64,000 nt of DNA, taken from Gentiana macrophylla. Taxonomy: Eukaryota > Streptophyta > Magnoliopsida > Gentianales > Gentianaceae. The stretch is from contig CM047807.1 of assembly GCA_026214975.1 (NCBI GenBank), forward strand, positions 65,513,824 to 65,577,823. Direction: 5' to 3'. The position numbers and the translations under genes are program-made. Below the pieces are notes generated by a model. The model worked only from the letters and a program-made list of their open reading frames with translations, was not told the origin of the DNA and searched no databases. This document shows, one piece after another, positions 34,186 to 44,649 of this stretch; the stretch's first letter is position 1; each line of letters starts with the position of its first letter.

Positions 34186-35168
34186 TCATCCGTTTGTCAT
34201 TCTCCTCCTCACCGATGTGTCTCGCTTTGACTTTCCCTGATAGGTTTTGAGGTTTTGAGGAGTTAGGCTTGCCATGGAGCTTCCAAAGCAGCTGTCCTTG
34301 GTGTGATTTGTGCGTTTGCGGTGATCACGAGCAGTTTTCGAGTTTTCTCGGTAGGCTTTTGTATGTCTCAAAGAACCTCACAGCAGCCTTCCCGACGGTC
34401 GGCGAGGGCGGCACCTTCGAGTAGGGTTGTCGGTGAGTGGATTTGAAGCATGACTTTTCTCTACTTTCTTCATGTTTGACCTCAAAAAACATGGATTTGA
34501 GATTTGGAAGGGGTTTGGTGGCAAGAATTCTTCCTCTAACATCATCAAGAGTAGGATTCAGTCCAGTGAGGAACCTGAATACTCTCTTCTTTTCTATGAT
34601 GTCTTTATAAAGAGCAGCATCCTTGACATCATTCCATGAGTGAGTTTCTAACATATCTAAGTGTTGCCAAGCCTTAGATAGTTGATTGAAATATTGAGTT
34701 ACAGACATATCCCCTTGCTGCAAGTTTGAATCTGAGCTTCTAGTTCATATACCTCAGATGTATTATCCTTCTTGGAGTAAAGATCTTTGGCAATATCCCA
34801 GATTTCTTTGGCAGTATCATACATCATAAAGTTTTCACTTATCTCTTTTGTCATTGACCTCGTGAGGATGGTCATGAGTTGATTATTTGTTGTGTCCCAT
34901 GCTTCAAAACCGGGTCGGTTTGGAGTGCGGGTTTTGTTCCGCACAAGTATCCCATCTTACTTTGTCCAGAAATGTACATTTTCATAGACCTTGACCATAA
35001 CAGATAGTTGTTACCATCAAGTCTATGGTTTGTATAAGAAGAGGAGTTGTCAGTATCCCGATCGGTGACCGAGGTCACTGAGAGTCTCTCTTGAGGTTGA
35101 AGTAATGTCGGATGTGGAAGACATTCTTCAGAAATATGAGTTTTGCAGCGGAAAAAGTTAGAACACAA
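34186..35168 (-). pseudogene. Copia gag (UBN2-type)
   Basis: Starts near 35168. The frame contains LDGNNYLLWSRSMKMYISG, the conserved start of the plant Copia gag domain. After frame changes at about 34900 and 34710 it continues with MYDTAKEIWDIAKDLYSKKDN and YFNQLSKAWQHLDMLE, then RVFRFLTGLNPTLDDVRGRI. No intact zinc knuckle was seen downstream. The order and strand agree with the other Copia genes. Confidence 0.85.
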
Positions 35169-35170
35169 AT

Positions 35171-35183
35171 GGCTCTGCTACCA
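35171..35183 (-). other. Primer-binding site of the nested Copia element
   Basis: On the reverse strand TGGTAGCAGAGCC begins directly at the LTR end. It is one base off the initiator-Met type TGGTATCAGAGC common to Copia elements. Confidence 0.75.
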
Positions 35184-35559
35184 TGAAGAGAGTTTGAGAA
35201 TGTGTTAACACAAGAGTAAACTTCAACTTATCTTTTATTCATTGATAATGTGGAGTATATGTAGATACAATTGAGGAGTTTGAAAGGTCCTAGACAAGAT
35301 AGTGACCTTTCATAGAAAAAAATAAAAGCTATAAACGAGGCTAGATGCTTTTAGTCTCTTACATAATAAATGTCTATGACATAAAGTGAACTAGAGTAAA
35401 AGCTATGTCTATGAATAGAGTTTGACATATTAATTGTTTATATGTACTACAATTAATATGTCTCTTTATAAATAAATAAAGTGTACACAGAAAATCCGGC
35501 ACATGAGTTCAGCAGGTTTAGTACCCTGCTGAACCTCAGCAGACTTATCAGTTGCCACA
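35184..35559 (-). repeat. 5' LTR of the nested Copia element
   Basis: Starts TGAAGAGAG and ends GCCACA on the forward strand, followed by the duplication ATGTC (35560-35564). Confidence 0.9.
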
Positions 35560-35564
35560 ATGTC

Positions 35565-36096
35565 CTATACCACTATGACGACCAAAAGCTCACGACAGTC
35601 AGAAGAAGCTGCCTTATGATTGGAGTAAGGTAGGGTATATCTCGAATATCCTATTCTGCTATGACAAGGCAATAGCTCATTCTCAAGTGTGTTTAAAGTG
35701 AAGTAATTAAATCAACTTGAATAAAGATTTGGTATGAAATGAATGAAAGACTAAGTTATCGTCTATCTTATCCCCAGTAGAAACTGATAGATATGATGTA
35801 GGGATTATCCTCTGAGTATTTCAGAAAGGCCCTAGATATATTCTATCATTCTTTTCGGGATATTTTACGTTTCTAGGGTACATCTTATGAGTGTGAGTTA
35901 TTGCTAGTCTACGAGGGGGTATTAGCTAGTTTTGCTTTGAGTTTCTCAAGTTTGGATTTAGTGGAAGTTTTCTATGGCTTTGCACACACACAGTGGTGGA
36001 CTTCTAATTTATTGAATCTATGCTATGTTGTCTGAGATGTCTGTTCTTTTCCGCGCTTAATTTTCGTTTTGTTTTGCTCGGGACGAGCAAAAGCTA
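35565..36096 (+). other. B 3' non-coding region, second part
   Basis: No gene. It is homologous in reverse to 63110-63650 of element D. It holds the second stem-loop of the pair at 35631-35653. Confidence 0.7.
35631..35653 (+). other. Conserved stem-loop B2
   Basis: TAGGGTA, 9-nt loop TATCTCGAA, TATCCTA: a 7-bp stem with one G-U pair. Preceded by ATGATTGGAGTAAGG and followed by TTCTGCTATGA, as in the other four copies. Confidence 0.65.
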
Positions 36097-36109
36097 AGTG
36101 TGGGGGAGT
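36096..36109 (+). other. Polypurine tract of element B
   Basis: AAGTGTGGGGGAGT directly before the 3' LTR; the priming site for plus-strand DNA. It is preceded by GGGACGAGCAAAAGCTAAG, text usual in Athila-like elements. Confidence 0.85.
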
Positions 36110-37716
36110 TGTTATGGGTGAATTTATGCGATTTATAACGCTATATTTTATGATATTTCCCCTTCATATTCGTATAATTTGCATAAGAAACGAGTGTTTA
36201 ACGGAGGTATTGAGTAAATGAGGTTTTTAACGAGTCAATCGCAAAATAGGTTAATTTTGGTGTTTTAATTGTGATTTTATGATTATTTGGATGATATTAC
36301 ATTTTGCGATGTTTTGATGTGTTATAGATACATATTTGAGGCTCAAGAGATGATCAAGTCGGATTTAATTAAAGAGGAAGAGATAATGATGATTTACATT
36401 GAAGAAAAAGGGATAAGTATGGAAAAATCAAGATAAAGTCGAATTTGAACGAACGTCCAAGTCCCGTCCACATGGACGGGCGTCTGCTGAAATGAACGGG
36501 CGTCCGGCCTGATGAAATCAATACAGAGTTTTTCCAAGTTTATTGGACGAGCGTCCACCATCTCCAAACGAGTGTCTAATTGAGAAATTTGATACAGAGA
36601 GTTTGGACGCTGAGTGGACGGGCGTCTGAAGCAAGTCCAAATCCATCTGGACGGGCGTTCACAAGTATGGACGGGCGTCCTTCGGCCGACTTAGCAGCGC
36701 CGCCTTTGTTTTCTATATATACAGCGCGTTTTCTCTACCTTAAGGATACTATATACTCATTATTCGAAACCCTAAACCTAGGGGCGGCTTTAGGCTGCGT
36801 TTTTACTTCTTTTATTCCAGTTTTTATGCTCCAAATTCTAGATTAAAAGTAGGCAGTTTTATGTTAGTTTTTTCTGCAATTTCGAGTTTCCAGAGGATGT
36901 TGAGAGGCTAAGCTTCATCAAACGAGCATTGTGAAGCCATCTAACACGTTTTGATTCCGTTTCTGCGATTATATTATGAGTTTTACCTAAATTTGTTTTC
37001 TTATGCATGTTTATATTGTTTAATTGCAATTGTATTGAAAGATTTGCATGTTATGATTGTTTTATGTTGATGAAAGTCTCTATAAACCTTAGATCACCAT
37101 GATAAGGAATAGTTGTTTAATCTTTCATAACGAGAGTTAATAGGTTAGATTGCTAGGTTAAAGTTTACACCTTTGATTAGTAAAATCGTTAATATTAGAT
37201 CGAAAGATATAGATTAATAGGTGAATTACCTAAGAAATTAGGGTTCATGTTTTAGACAAGGTGAAATCACAACTTGGTTAGAAAACGCAATATAATCGAG
37301 ATAGGAATTGATACTTGTTAGGGTAGGTGGATCAATCGCTCGTTTGCTCGTTATAACTTGATCAAATCCCTTGAACTTGAATTGTTTAGTTTAATCAAAT
37401 CTTCTTTATTGCATATTAGGTTTAGATTTAGTTTAAATTGTCCGCAACCCGTATTTTCCCTGGCTTTAGGTCATTGATCTTCTGTCCATTTTATCGTTAT
37501 TGTTATCTTTCTTGTGAATTATTTACTGTTTTTGTATCTGTTTAGTTTAGTAATCGTGACATAGGTTAGTTAGTTAAACAAAGACTAGGATTACCAATCG
37601 TTAGTTCCCCGTAAGATCGACCCGGTATCAACCTCTTACTACGATCCTTGCACTTGAGGTATATCGGATTTATAAATTTTATTACTTGATTGTTTTGTTA
37701 GATAAATCCGTGAACA
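36110..37716 (+). repeat. 3' LTR of element B, complete
   Basis: 1607 bp, TGTTAT to TGAACA. Dyads at 36474, 36494, 36545, 36616, 36649 and 36669 precede a TATATAT box at 36714-36720. It is followed by ACGTC (37717-37721). The 5' LTR lacks about 535 bp of it. Confidence 0.92.
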
Positions 37717-37721
37717 ACGTC

Positions 37722-38278
37722 CTAGTTATAAAGTGAAAAGCACTCAAGAGATTGAAAGTTAGGATTAAGAAAACTCATCAAAAGTTAAATTCCATGTCTA
37801 CATGACTGACATCCGAGCTCCGTAGTATGGACTCAGCTTAAAATCAAATCGGCAAGAAAGATCCGACCTACGCCTCGTAGGTCGAACCCATCAAAGTTTT
37901 CAAAGGATAAATTCAATGTCGGTAGGACAGACTCGAACTGAGCTTCGTAGGACGAACTCAGTGAATTCATTCGGTATCTAACCTATAACAGTTCAAATTC
38001 AAAAGAGGAAAGTCAGTAGAGAAACTGATCCTAATCCCCCAGGTCAGACTCGGCCGGGGCGGAACAAGGTAAGTAATTTCGAGCTTAAAATAAATAAAGT
38101 ATGCCATCCAAAGTCGTTGGCTAATGCGTGACATACTGGGGACAAGGCACCTCGCTAGATTAAATGCTTAAGTGCTCAAGAATGCTTAAGTACCCAACAG
38201 TAAAAATTCCCAATAAGAACTTCATTGAAAACATATTACAATAAGTTCAAACAAAAACCAAATAGAAAAGTCCCTAAG
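37722..38278 (+). other. A2 internal non-coding DNA after element B
   Basis: Continues the sequence interrupted at 9677. It contains CGGACTCAGCTT/GTAGGACGAACTC-like short repeats and an imperfect inverted repeat at 38098-38137 (AGTATGCCA / TGACATACT) about 140 bp past the stop of the antisense frame that follows. Confidence 0.55.
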
Positions 38279-38823
38279 CTAAGCTGTGGGTGTCGGACTC
38301 TGTGGCTCTGAAGAAGTAGTAGCATTAGGTTGCACAGAGTACTTAGACACAATGTTTATTCCCTCCTTAAAGTCTTTTACGCGCTTGTCGTAGACCCGGC
38401 TCGTCCCTGGTTCGGTATAAATCTTCTTGGGAAGATTTTCCACAACAAGGGCAGGAAATTGAATCCTCGCCACGTCCATGCCTTGAGTATAACAATGGTT
38501 TAGGACAAGGACGAGCAACAACTTCAAAGCCTTGCTAAAATCCTCCGAAGCCTTATACCCATGTATGGCTTCGTCACACTGAGTTGTATGGCCTGCTCCC
38601 TACCTCTTGTCTCCGCATCCAACTAGCCCGACACGGACTTCACCTCCACCTCTTTGAACAAAAGCTAATCCTGAAGAGCCTTTATCTCCTTGTCTTTGAG
38701 CTCGACGGCTCCCCCGAGCTCCTCTTGGGTTTGCCTCAACTCGGAAATCTTCCTCTTATTATCATTAGACTCCTTAAAGGCTTCCCCTAACCTCCGGAAA
38801 ACCTCCTGACCAACTAAGGTCCC
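38279..38823 (-). pseudogene. Antisense gene remnant of element A2, copy 1
   Basis: On the strand opposite to the element. After a splice-acceptor-like TTTTGCTCATGTAG, an exon from 38823 reads GTLVGQEVFRRLGEAFKESN and continues into a predicted coiled coil (KRKISELRQTQEELGG) up to TAG at 38665-38667. After frameshifts the C-terminal part 38279-38527 reads NHCYTQGMD, VYDKRVKDFKEGINIVSKYS and an S/T/P-rich end. The start and end correspond to copy 2 (39327-39665). Antisense frames of this kind are known from Tat-lineage elements; their function is unknown. The splice site is inferred. Confidence 0.55.
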
Positions 38824-39106
38824 CTACATGAGCAAAATTAAAAAGGATAGTGAGACTATCAAAAGAATACCATCAAAATAAAAAGGATAAATTCTAAGTC
38901 TGCAGGACAGACTCGAACCGAACTTTGAAGAATGAACTCAACAAAGTTTGTCAGACAAGCTCGTTAGGTCTACAAGTCGGACTCAATTGAGCACCGCATG
39001 TCAGACTCTAGAAGTTTGTAAAACAATCTCTTTAAGTCCGCAAGTCGGCCTTAGCTGCCTTCGTTGTCTGCAAGATAGACACAAGCAAAAACATGACAAA
39101 ACCATT

Positions 39107-39146
39107 AGTATGACATCCAAAACAACAAATTAATGCATGTCATACT
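39107..39146. repeat. Inverted repeat AGTATGACAT / ATGTCATACT
   Basis: Perfect 10-bp arms around a 20-nt loop. Imperfect relatives lie at 38098-38137 and 9622-9662. Each is followed by GGGG(A)CAAG-type text. Two of the three stand just beyond the 3' ends of the antisense frames. Confidence 0.65.
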
Positions 39147-39326
39147 GAGGGGCAAGATACCTCGCCATTAACGAAGTATTTAAACAACGTGCAGATTAAA
39201 ACAAGTACTTAAAGAAGTGCTCAGAATAATGTTAAGGCTAAGAAATTAACAAAATACTCCTTCTATTATCAAATTGTACAATTTACAATTTCAAAACAAA
39301 AACTAGAAGTCCACAAGCCTACTGAT

Positions 39327-39665
39327 CTATGAACTGGGGGCTGGTCTCTGTGGTGGCTCTGAAGAAGCAAGAGACGGGGTAAGAGCAGCCGCAGCATGGC
39401 GAGAGTACTCAGACACAATGTCCACTCCCTCCGGGAAGTCCTCCAGACGGTTGTCATAGACAGCATCCATGCCCAGCTTATATAAAGCCTTGTTGGGGAG
39501 ATTGTCCTTGACAAAGTCAGCAATCTGACCCATTTCCTTATCCACCCCCTAAATATAGCCATTGTTAGGCTGACCTTGCCTCATGTCAGCAATCTTCTTC
39601 AAATATCCTGTAATGGCTGAAAACTTGCCCAGCCAGGGGAAAATGTCCTGGCCAATCCAAGTTCC
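39327..39665 (-). pseudogene. Antisense gene remnant of element A2, copy 2
   Basis: After a splice-acceptor-like GTGTTACTTGCAG an exon from 39665 reads GTWIGQDIFPWLGKFSAITG, NNGYI-stop-GVDKEMGQIADF, AVYDNRLEDFPEGVDIVSEYS and an A/S/P-rich end near 39330. It is one continuous frame with a single TAG near 39550. The blocks align with copy 1 about 1 kb away, so the two are a diverged tandem duplication. An upstream exon may lie in 39730-39789 (MEQKLIFGMTDVELFDAGFK). A perfect 10-bp inverted repeat lies about 180 bp beyond its end (39107-39146). Confidence 0.55.
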
Positions 39666-39894
39666 CTGCAAGTAACACTATCAAATTACAAAACCCGGGC
39701 AAGAAAAGAAAGCTTGCATATTCCATGGCCTTAAAGCCAGCGTCAAATAGCTCTACATCAGTCATCCCAAAGATCAGCTTCTGTTCCACAGGTCGGACTC
39801 AATAAAGTCTGCAGGACAGACAATCTGAGCTCTACATGTCCGACTCAGCAAGCATATGTCAACTAAAAAGTACATTGAGTCCCCTTAATAGCGT

Positions 39895-40060
39895 GGCATC
39901 ATAAGCCAGTCCGCTGAATAATGCGAGAAAGTCAGTCTAATCTGGCCCTGCTAGCTAAAAAACTTAACGCGAGAAGTAAGTCTAGTCTAGCCTTGCTCGT
40001 TGAAAAACTTAATGCTAGAAGTAAGTCTGATAAGTCCTCGAGCGAGTCTTTTATACGTCT
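39895..40060 (+). repeat. About 46-bp tandem repeats, same family as 1-725 and 8750-9010
   Basis: GCGAGAAAGTCAGTCTAATC and its variants recur about every 46 bp with GGCCCTGCTAGC/GCCTTGCTCG between them. Confidence 0.7.
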
Positions 40061-40177
40061 GACTCCGGCTCGTCATCCTTCAAAGCGAACAAAGCCAACA
40101 TAACTAGTTAACAAAGTTCATAAGCGATGCTCTCAGGCCTTAAAGCTCTTAGCTCGCCAGCTCTTCTGCTTGCCACT

Positions 40178-42121
40178 TGATGTATAACATTTATATGATA
40201 AAAATTACGATGTTTTATATACGTTATCGACTCTTTTTATATAAAATATAATAAAATATAACGATAATCTTATAAAATATTAATAGCTATGAATAAATCT
40301 AAATACTATAAAAATCTAGTAAAAAAATGATAAAAAGTTATAAATTTTGTACCGGGTTAATAACCGGAGTGTCGTGTCAGATTCACGTGGGTATTTTTGG
40401 TATTTTACAGACCATAGGTAAACCAAGACCCCGAGTGATGACATTTTATGGAGTAAAATCATATCTTTTGAAGGAATAAAGGAAGTGCCACGAGATTTAA
40501 AGTTCAAGTGGATCAGTGGTTCGTGACGCCGTATCAAGTTATATTTTCAACGAACAAATGGCCCAGTAAAAAGGCATTTTCTGAAAAAGAAGTCTTCATG
40601 GAAGTTATAGATCTCCTCAAGAGCTTTCCAACGCATCTTGAATTATGTCATTTGGAGATCCAGAGCTCAAGTTATGATTTTATCAAGTTTCGGATTAAGA
40701 TTGGAAAAAATCTATCCGGATCGATCGGATTTACCTCGGATCGATCCGAGGAGGCATAATGATTATCCAAAGATGTGGCCCTGCGAGAATAATCACTCGA
40801 TAATATTTTTATTCCCGGATCGATCCGCCCTTTCTCGGATCGATCCGGCAAGGGAAAAATTGCCTATAAAAGGCGACGTTGCAGGCACAAAAAAGGGGTA
40901 CCAAATATATTTCTTTTACCTCTTTCTAGTAGTAGTAGTATGTATATATAGGCCTTATGCCATAAATAAAGTAGTATCGTCATAATGCTCGAGAAATTAT
41001 CGTAAGATCAATGTTGATGAAGTTGTTGTAGCATCCGGAAAAATACATCTTCCGATCCAATCGTTGTAATCGGGTAAAATTTCTCTGATTTTATGTTTAT
41101 TATGTTTGTTTTTATCTTTTAGTATAATGTTAGTAGGCTAAATCTAATAACTAGCCAAAGTTATGTAATCGTTTTATTTCGATCTTTTCGGTAAAGGAAT
41201 GTTGTCTAAGTAAAATTGAATAAAATTGAGCTAATTGAATCTTTTCTATTGATAAAGTTTGACTTGAAAGAATTCATAATCTAATTATGAATTGACGCCT
41301 CGTAATTAAGTTATGAACTCGTTAATAGAAAAACCGGAGGGTAAAATTGGCCGAGTGAAAACGTGACAACGGAATCCAGTTTCCTATTCGGGGGCAGATT
41401 TGTCCTAAAAGATGAATCTTATTAAAACTTGTACTCAAGATCGTAATAATGTTAAATCATCAGTTAAATAAAACTTAAACCGGAAAGTTGAATCGGCCGG
41501 CCTTGACAACCGGAGCCTTTAAATAAAATTGACCGTTTGACGAACGGAATGACTCCTTTTTATTCAAAGGTAGAATCGTTACTCGGGACCTGCTCGTAAA
41601 AACCGTAACAGTTGTGGATTTGGACTGATGACAATGGACATATGACAATTTCAAATGCGCTAATGTGAGGAGGAATTGTTAACTTTAGGAGTATACCGTT
41701 TCATTTACTCAATTGAACCTAAAGATCGAGCACATTCCATTCAATTGAAAAGATCGTATAAATCAATTATATAAACTTTGGCTAGTTCTCTAATAATATA
41801 TTTGGCATCTATATATTTATATCTATATATATACTTTGCAAACTTATGCACATCTATATATATTTATATATCTATATATATTATATTAGAATAAATTTTA
41901 ATTTACGTATTTATTTTATGTTGACTAGAATAGTAGTGATCTGTGTTATAAAATTGCGGTTTAGATCGAGTTAATAAAAGCTCTTTGGTGTTTAACCACA
42001 CTTAGAAGAATTACAAAGTTCCCTGAGGATACGATACTCTGACTCACCATACTAGCACTACAGTTTGACCCGATACACTGTCGGTTAAGGACTGGTATTA
42101 GCACTAGAAAAGGCCACGTCA
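40178..42121 (+). repeat. 5' LTR of element C
   Basis: 1944 bp. Holds the paired CGGATCGATCCG dyads and TATA box in its central part, an AT-rich ATATATCTATATA stretch near 41800-41880, and ends CCACGTCA. Confidence 0.92.
40716..40871 (+). promoter_or_regulatory. Paired CGGATCGATCCG dyads and TATA box of the C 5' LTR
   Basis: Dyads at 40716-40728 (one base shorter than in the 3' LTR), 40735-40750, 40815-40827 and 40834-40848. TATAAAA lies at 40865-40871, 17 bp beyond the last dyad. In the 3' LTR (54565, 54585, 54666, 54686; TATA at 54717) the spacing within each pair is 21 bp. Confidence 0.6.
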
Positions 42122-42127
42122 GCTTTC

Positions 42128-42145
42128 TGGCGCCGTTGCCGGGAA
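42128..42145 (+). other. Primer-binding site of element C (tRNA-Asp type)
   Basis: TGGCGCCGTTGCCGGGAA, six bases after the LTR, is complementary to the 3' end of plant tRNA-Asp over its first 16 bases. Confidence 0.85.
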
Positions 42146-42325
42146 CAGCGCTAATTTCTTTTTTGTGTCTATGGTTACTACTTATATTAGCTCAAAATTC
42201 TCGAGAATAAGTCAACACTTTTCTTATCTCATTTCTAATTTTATTTTCGTCGGTACTTACCTTATAGGTAAGTTACCAAATTTTACTACTATCAATTTAG
42301 TGTTATTTTCTATTTTCGTTAGTTG

Positions 42326-44554
42326 ATGACCAGAAGTGGTAAGGCCCCACTCACTCCTTATAAGCCTGACATAAACACTTACGAAAGGCAGTTAAGAGTA
42401 GAGAGAAAACGTGGTCATACTAGTCAGGGAAATCCTGACGAATCATCTTCAAACAGAAATACGAGAATGGCTGAAATCAGTGATGAAACACCTGAACAAG
42501 GGCTGGAACATGCTCTAGGGCATGGACAAAACCCTGTTAACCTTAATAATCAAAATAATAATAATAATAGAAATAATCAAAATCGGAACCAGAATAATCG
42601 TAACAACCCAGTAAACCCAAGGCCTATCTGTGACCAAACCATAAGAAGAAATCAGACTAATAATCCCATACTTTTACCTAATGAAGGAGCGAATAATTTC
42701 GAGATTAAATCTCATCTTTTTGGTTTAATTGACGCAAGAGCCCAATTCCTAGGAGAAGATGATGAAGATCCGCATCATCATCTCTATCTTTTTGAAGAAC
42801 TGTGCAATACAGCCAAAAGTCAAGGTGCTCACAAGGAATTAACAAGGATGACTATGTTTCCTTTTTCTCTAAAAGGACGAGCCCGAGATTGGTTTATGTC
42901 TCTTCCGCATCATTCACTTACAAGTTGGGAGGAGATTCAAACTGAATTTCTGAAACAATACTTCACTCCTGGACGGAATTTGGAATTAAAAGTCGAGGTT
43001 GCTAATTTTAGACAAGGATCTGAAGAAACGCTTGGGAATGCGTGGGAAAGATTTAAAAAATTGTTAAGAGCGTGTCCCGACCATGGTTATTCCTTAGACA
43101 TGCAAATTCAACTTTTACGTCAGAAATTAAGAAAAGATTCACGTCTTGATGTAGACCATGCATGTGGTGGTTCTTTAATGATGAGTGAGGCTCAATTAGT
43201 TTACGATGCCATCGAAAAGATTTCCAAAAATAACGAGAATGTGGAAACCGGTTCTAGCACCGAGAAAAGTAGCTTTTGCGGAGAATGTACGTCTAATACG
43301 GAAGTTCTAGCACATTTAGAAAATTTGAGTAGGAAATTTGATGGATTACAACGAATAAGAACCAAAGTTCGAAAAAATAGTGCACCAATCGAATACTCAA
43401 ATCGGGATAAAATACCACTAGGGATTGAAGAACCGACAGGATGCTCAAGAGAAGAGGTGAGTTTTCTTCAGCAGCATAGAAATTTAAACAATGCTTATTC
43501 AAACTCGTTCAATGCTATTAGAAGAGATCACCCTACTTATCGATGGTCTGAAAACCCTAGCAAGCAAGGACAACCGCCGTATCCAGTTCCATATAGGAAC
43601 ATGAACAATAATCAAGTTTATCAAGAAAACACATCTAATCAGAATTTACAATCATTACCTAGAACCTATCTTCAACATACCACTCAAAGTATACCAGTAA
43701 CTCAAAGTTCTACTCAACCTGCAGAAGGAGTTGAAAAATGGGAAAAACTAATGGAAAATATGATGGGTGTAGTATCTACTCAATCTAAAAATATAGAAAC
43801 GATGGTGACTTCTATTGGTACAGTCACTAAGGATATGAGTTCAATGAAAACATCTATAAGTGGGCATGATACCAGAATGAGAACGATGGAAGCATCATTA
43901 AGGAATATGGAAGATCATTTGAGTAGGGAAGGTGAACGTAATAACAGCAGACCCCCAGGAGGATTACCGAGTAACACTGAAAGGAACCCAAGAGAGGTAA
44001 ATGTTGTAGTTACGAGAAGTAGGAAGCTCAGTGGAAGTAATGGAGTTGAAAACCTTGGGAATAATGAAGTAGAAGATGACTTAGATGTTAAGAATGATAA
44101 AGATGAACTTGAATTTACAGACGAGGAAGAAGAAATTATAGACAATTTCTTAAAAAGAAATAAAAATTCGGAACCTGAAAGTGAAAGGGAAAATTGGGTA
44201 AAAATCCCTAAGATTCTGAAAGATCCCATGGATAAAGATTTAAGGACTTTATTTAAGGAACATGTTAGAATGGAAGAAAATGAAAACAAGGATGAAAAAC
44301 AGGAAGAAATGAGGGGATCTGAAGTAGAGATTGATTCAGGGAACAATTTAAAAGAAAGAATTCAAGAACCTGAAACATGGCGATTAAGTAATACTCAAAG
44401 GTTTAAGGAAAAAGGAAAGGAGAAACTAACAAAGGAGCCAAAGGTCATAGATTTAGAATCTTTACCTTACCCTCCTAAAGATCAAATCAAAAAGGCAAAA
44501 ACTGATAAGAAGTATGCTCGTTTCCTTGACACTTTTAAGTCATATTCAAGTTAA
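42326..44554 (+). CDS. Element C gag, Athila-type, intact frame
   Basis: 742 codons from ATG at 42326 (MTRSGKAPLTPYKPD) to the stop at 44552-44554. The N-terminus is N-rich. The capsid domain follows at about residues 105-290: NNFEIKSHLFGLI, MFPFSLKGRARDWFMSLPHH, EEIQTEFLKQYFTPGRNLEL and ETLGNAWERFKKLLRACPDH. A long linker and a coiled-coil-like segment (IGTVTKDMSSMKTSI, about residues 495-535) come next, then TRSRKLSGSNG and an acidic, lysine-rich C-terminus. I see no C-x2-C-x4-H-x4-C zinc knuckle anywhere in it, unlike gag of element B. It is the only long gag frame in the window without a break. Confidence 0.9.
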   Translation: MTRSGKAPLTPYKPDINTYERQLRVERKRGHTSQGNPDESSSNRNTRMAEISDETPEQGLEHALGHGQNPVNLNNQNNNNNRNNQNRNQNNRNNPVNPRPICDQTIRRNQTNNPILLPNEGANNFEIKSHLFGLIDARAQFLGEDDEDPHHHLYLFEELCNTAKSQGAHKELTRMTMFPFSLKGRARDWFMSLPHHSLTSWEEIQTEFLKQYFTPGRNLELKVEVANFRQGSEETLGNAWERFKKLLRACPDHGYSLDMQIQLLRQKLRKDSRLDVDHACGGSLMMSEAQLVYDAIEKISKNNENVETGSSTEKSSFCGECTSNTEVLAHLENLSRKFDGLQRIRTKVRKNSAPIEYSNRDKIPLGIEEPTGCSREEVSFLQQHRNLNNAYSNSFNAIRRDHPTYRWSENPSKQGQPPYPVPYRNMNNNQVYQENTSNQNLQSLPRTYLQHTTQSIPVTQSSTQPAEGVEKWEKLMENMMGVVSTQSKNIETMVTSIGTVTKDMSSMKTSISGHDTRMRTMEASLRNMEDHLSREGERNNSRPPGGLPSNTERNPREVNVVVTRSRKLSGSNGVENLGNNEVEDDLDVKNDKDELEFTDEEEEIIDNFLKRNKNSEPESERENWVKIPKILKDPMDKDLRTLFKEHVRMEENENKDEKQEEMRGSEVEIDSGNNLKERIQEPETWRLSNTQRFKEKGKEKLTKEPKVIDLESLPYPPKDQIKKAKTDKKYARFLDTFKSYSS

Positions 44555-44649
44555 TATCCCATTATCGAAGCTTTGATTAATATACTGCCTATGGAAAATT
44601 TACTCAAAGAAATTTCACAAACAAGAAAAATTAGAGGAATATGAGAATA

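Larger units (their letters stand above)
30508..35559 (-). mobile_element. Ty1/Copia retrotransposon nested in element B
   Basis: Two LTRs of about 375 bp (30508-30882 and 35184-35559) flank reverse-strand gag, protease, integrase, RT and RNase H remnants. ATGTC lies on both sides (30503-30507 and 35560-35564). The primer site next to the right LTR reads TGGTAGCAGAGCC on the reverse strand, close to the TGGTATCAGAGC initiator-Met type. A purine tract (reverse strand TTTGAGGGGGTGG) abuts the left LTR. The order gag-PR-INT-RT-RH is the Copia order. All genes are broken. Confidence 0.92.
9678..37716 (+). mobile_element. Athila-like Ty3/Gypsy retrotransposon B, carrying two nested insertions
   Basis: Both LTRs, the ACGTC duplication, a tRNA-Asp-type primer site, gag, pol (PR-RT-RNase H-INT), a downstream transposon-protein frame and a polypurine tract occur in the expected order. 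The CACTA transposon (10338-18854) and the reverse Copia element (30508-35559) account for about 13.6 kb of its 28 kb. The coding region has several stop codons and frameshifts, so it is not autonomous. The Athila-like assignment rests on the primer site, the gag C-terminal pattern (NPKGGQ...LRSGT), the DLGAS protease motif and the extra 3' frame. Confidence 0.85.

Noticed and set aside
40508..40759. Matching frames of 83-98 codons in both LTRs of element C (40508 and 54357)
   Set aside because: They are conserved only because the LTRs are near-identical; they cover the dyads and have no domain.
43915..44346. Serine- and leucine-rich reverse frame of 143 codons in C gag
   Set aside because: Antisense of the E/N/K-rich gag tail; composition explains it.
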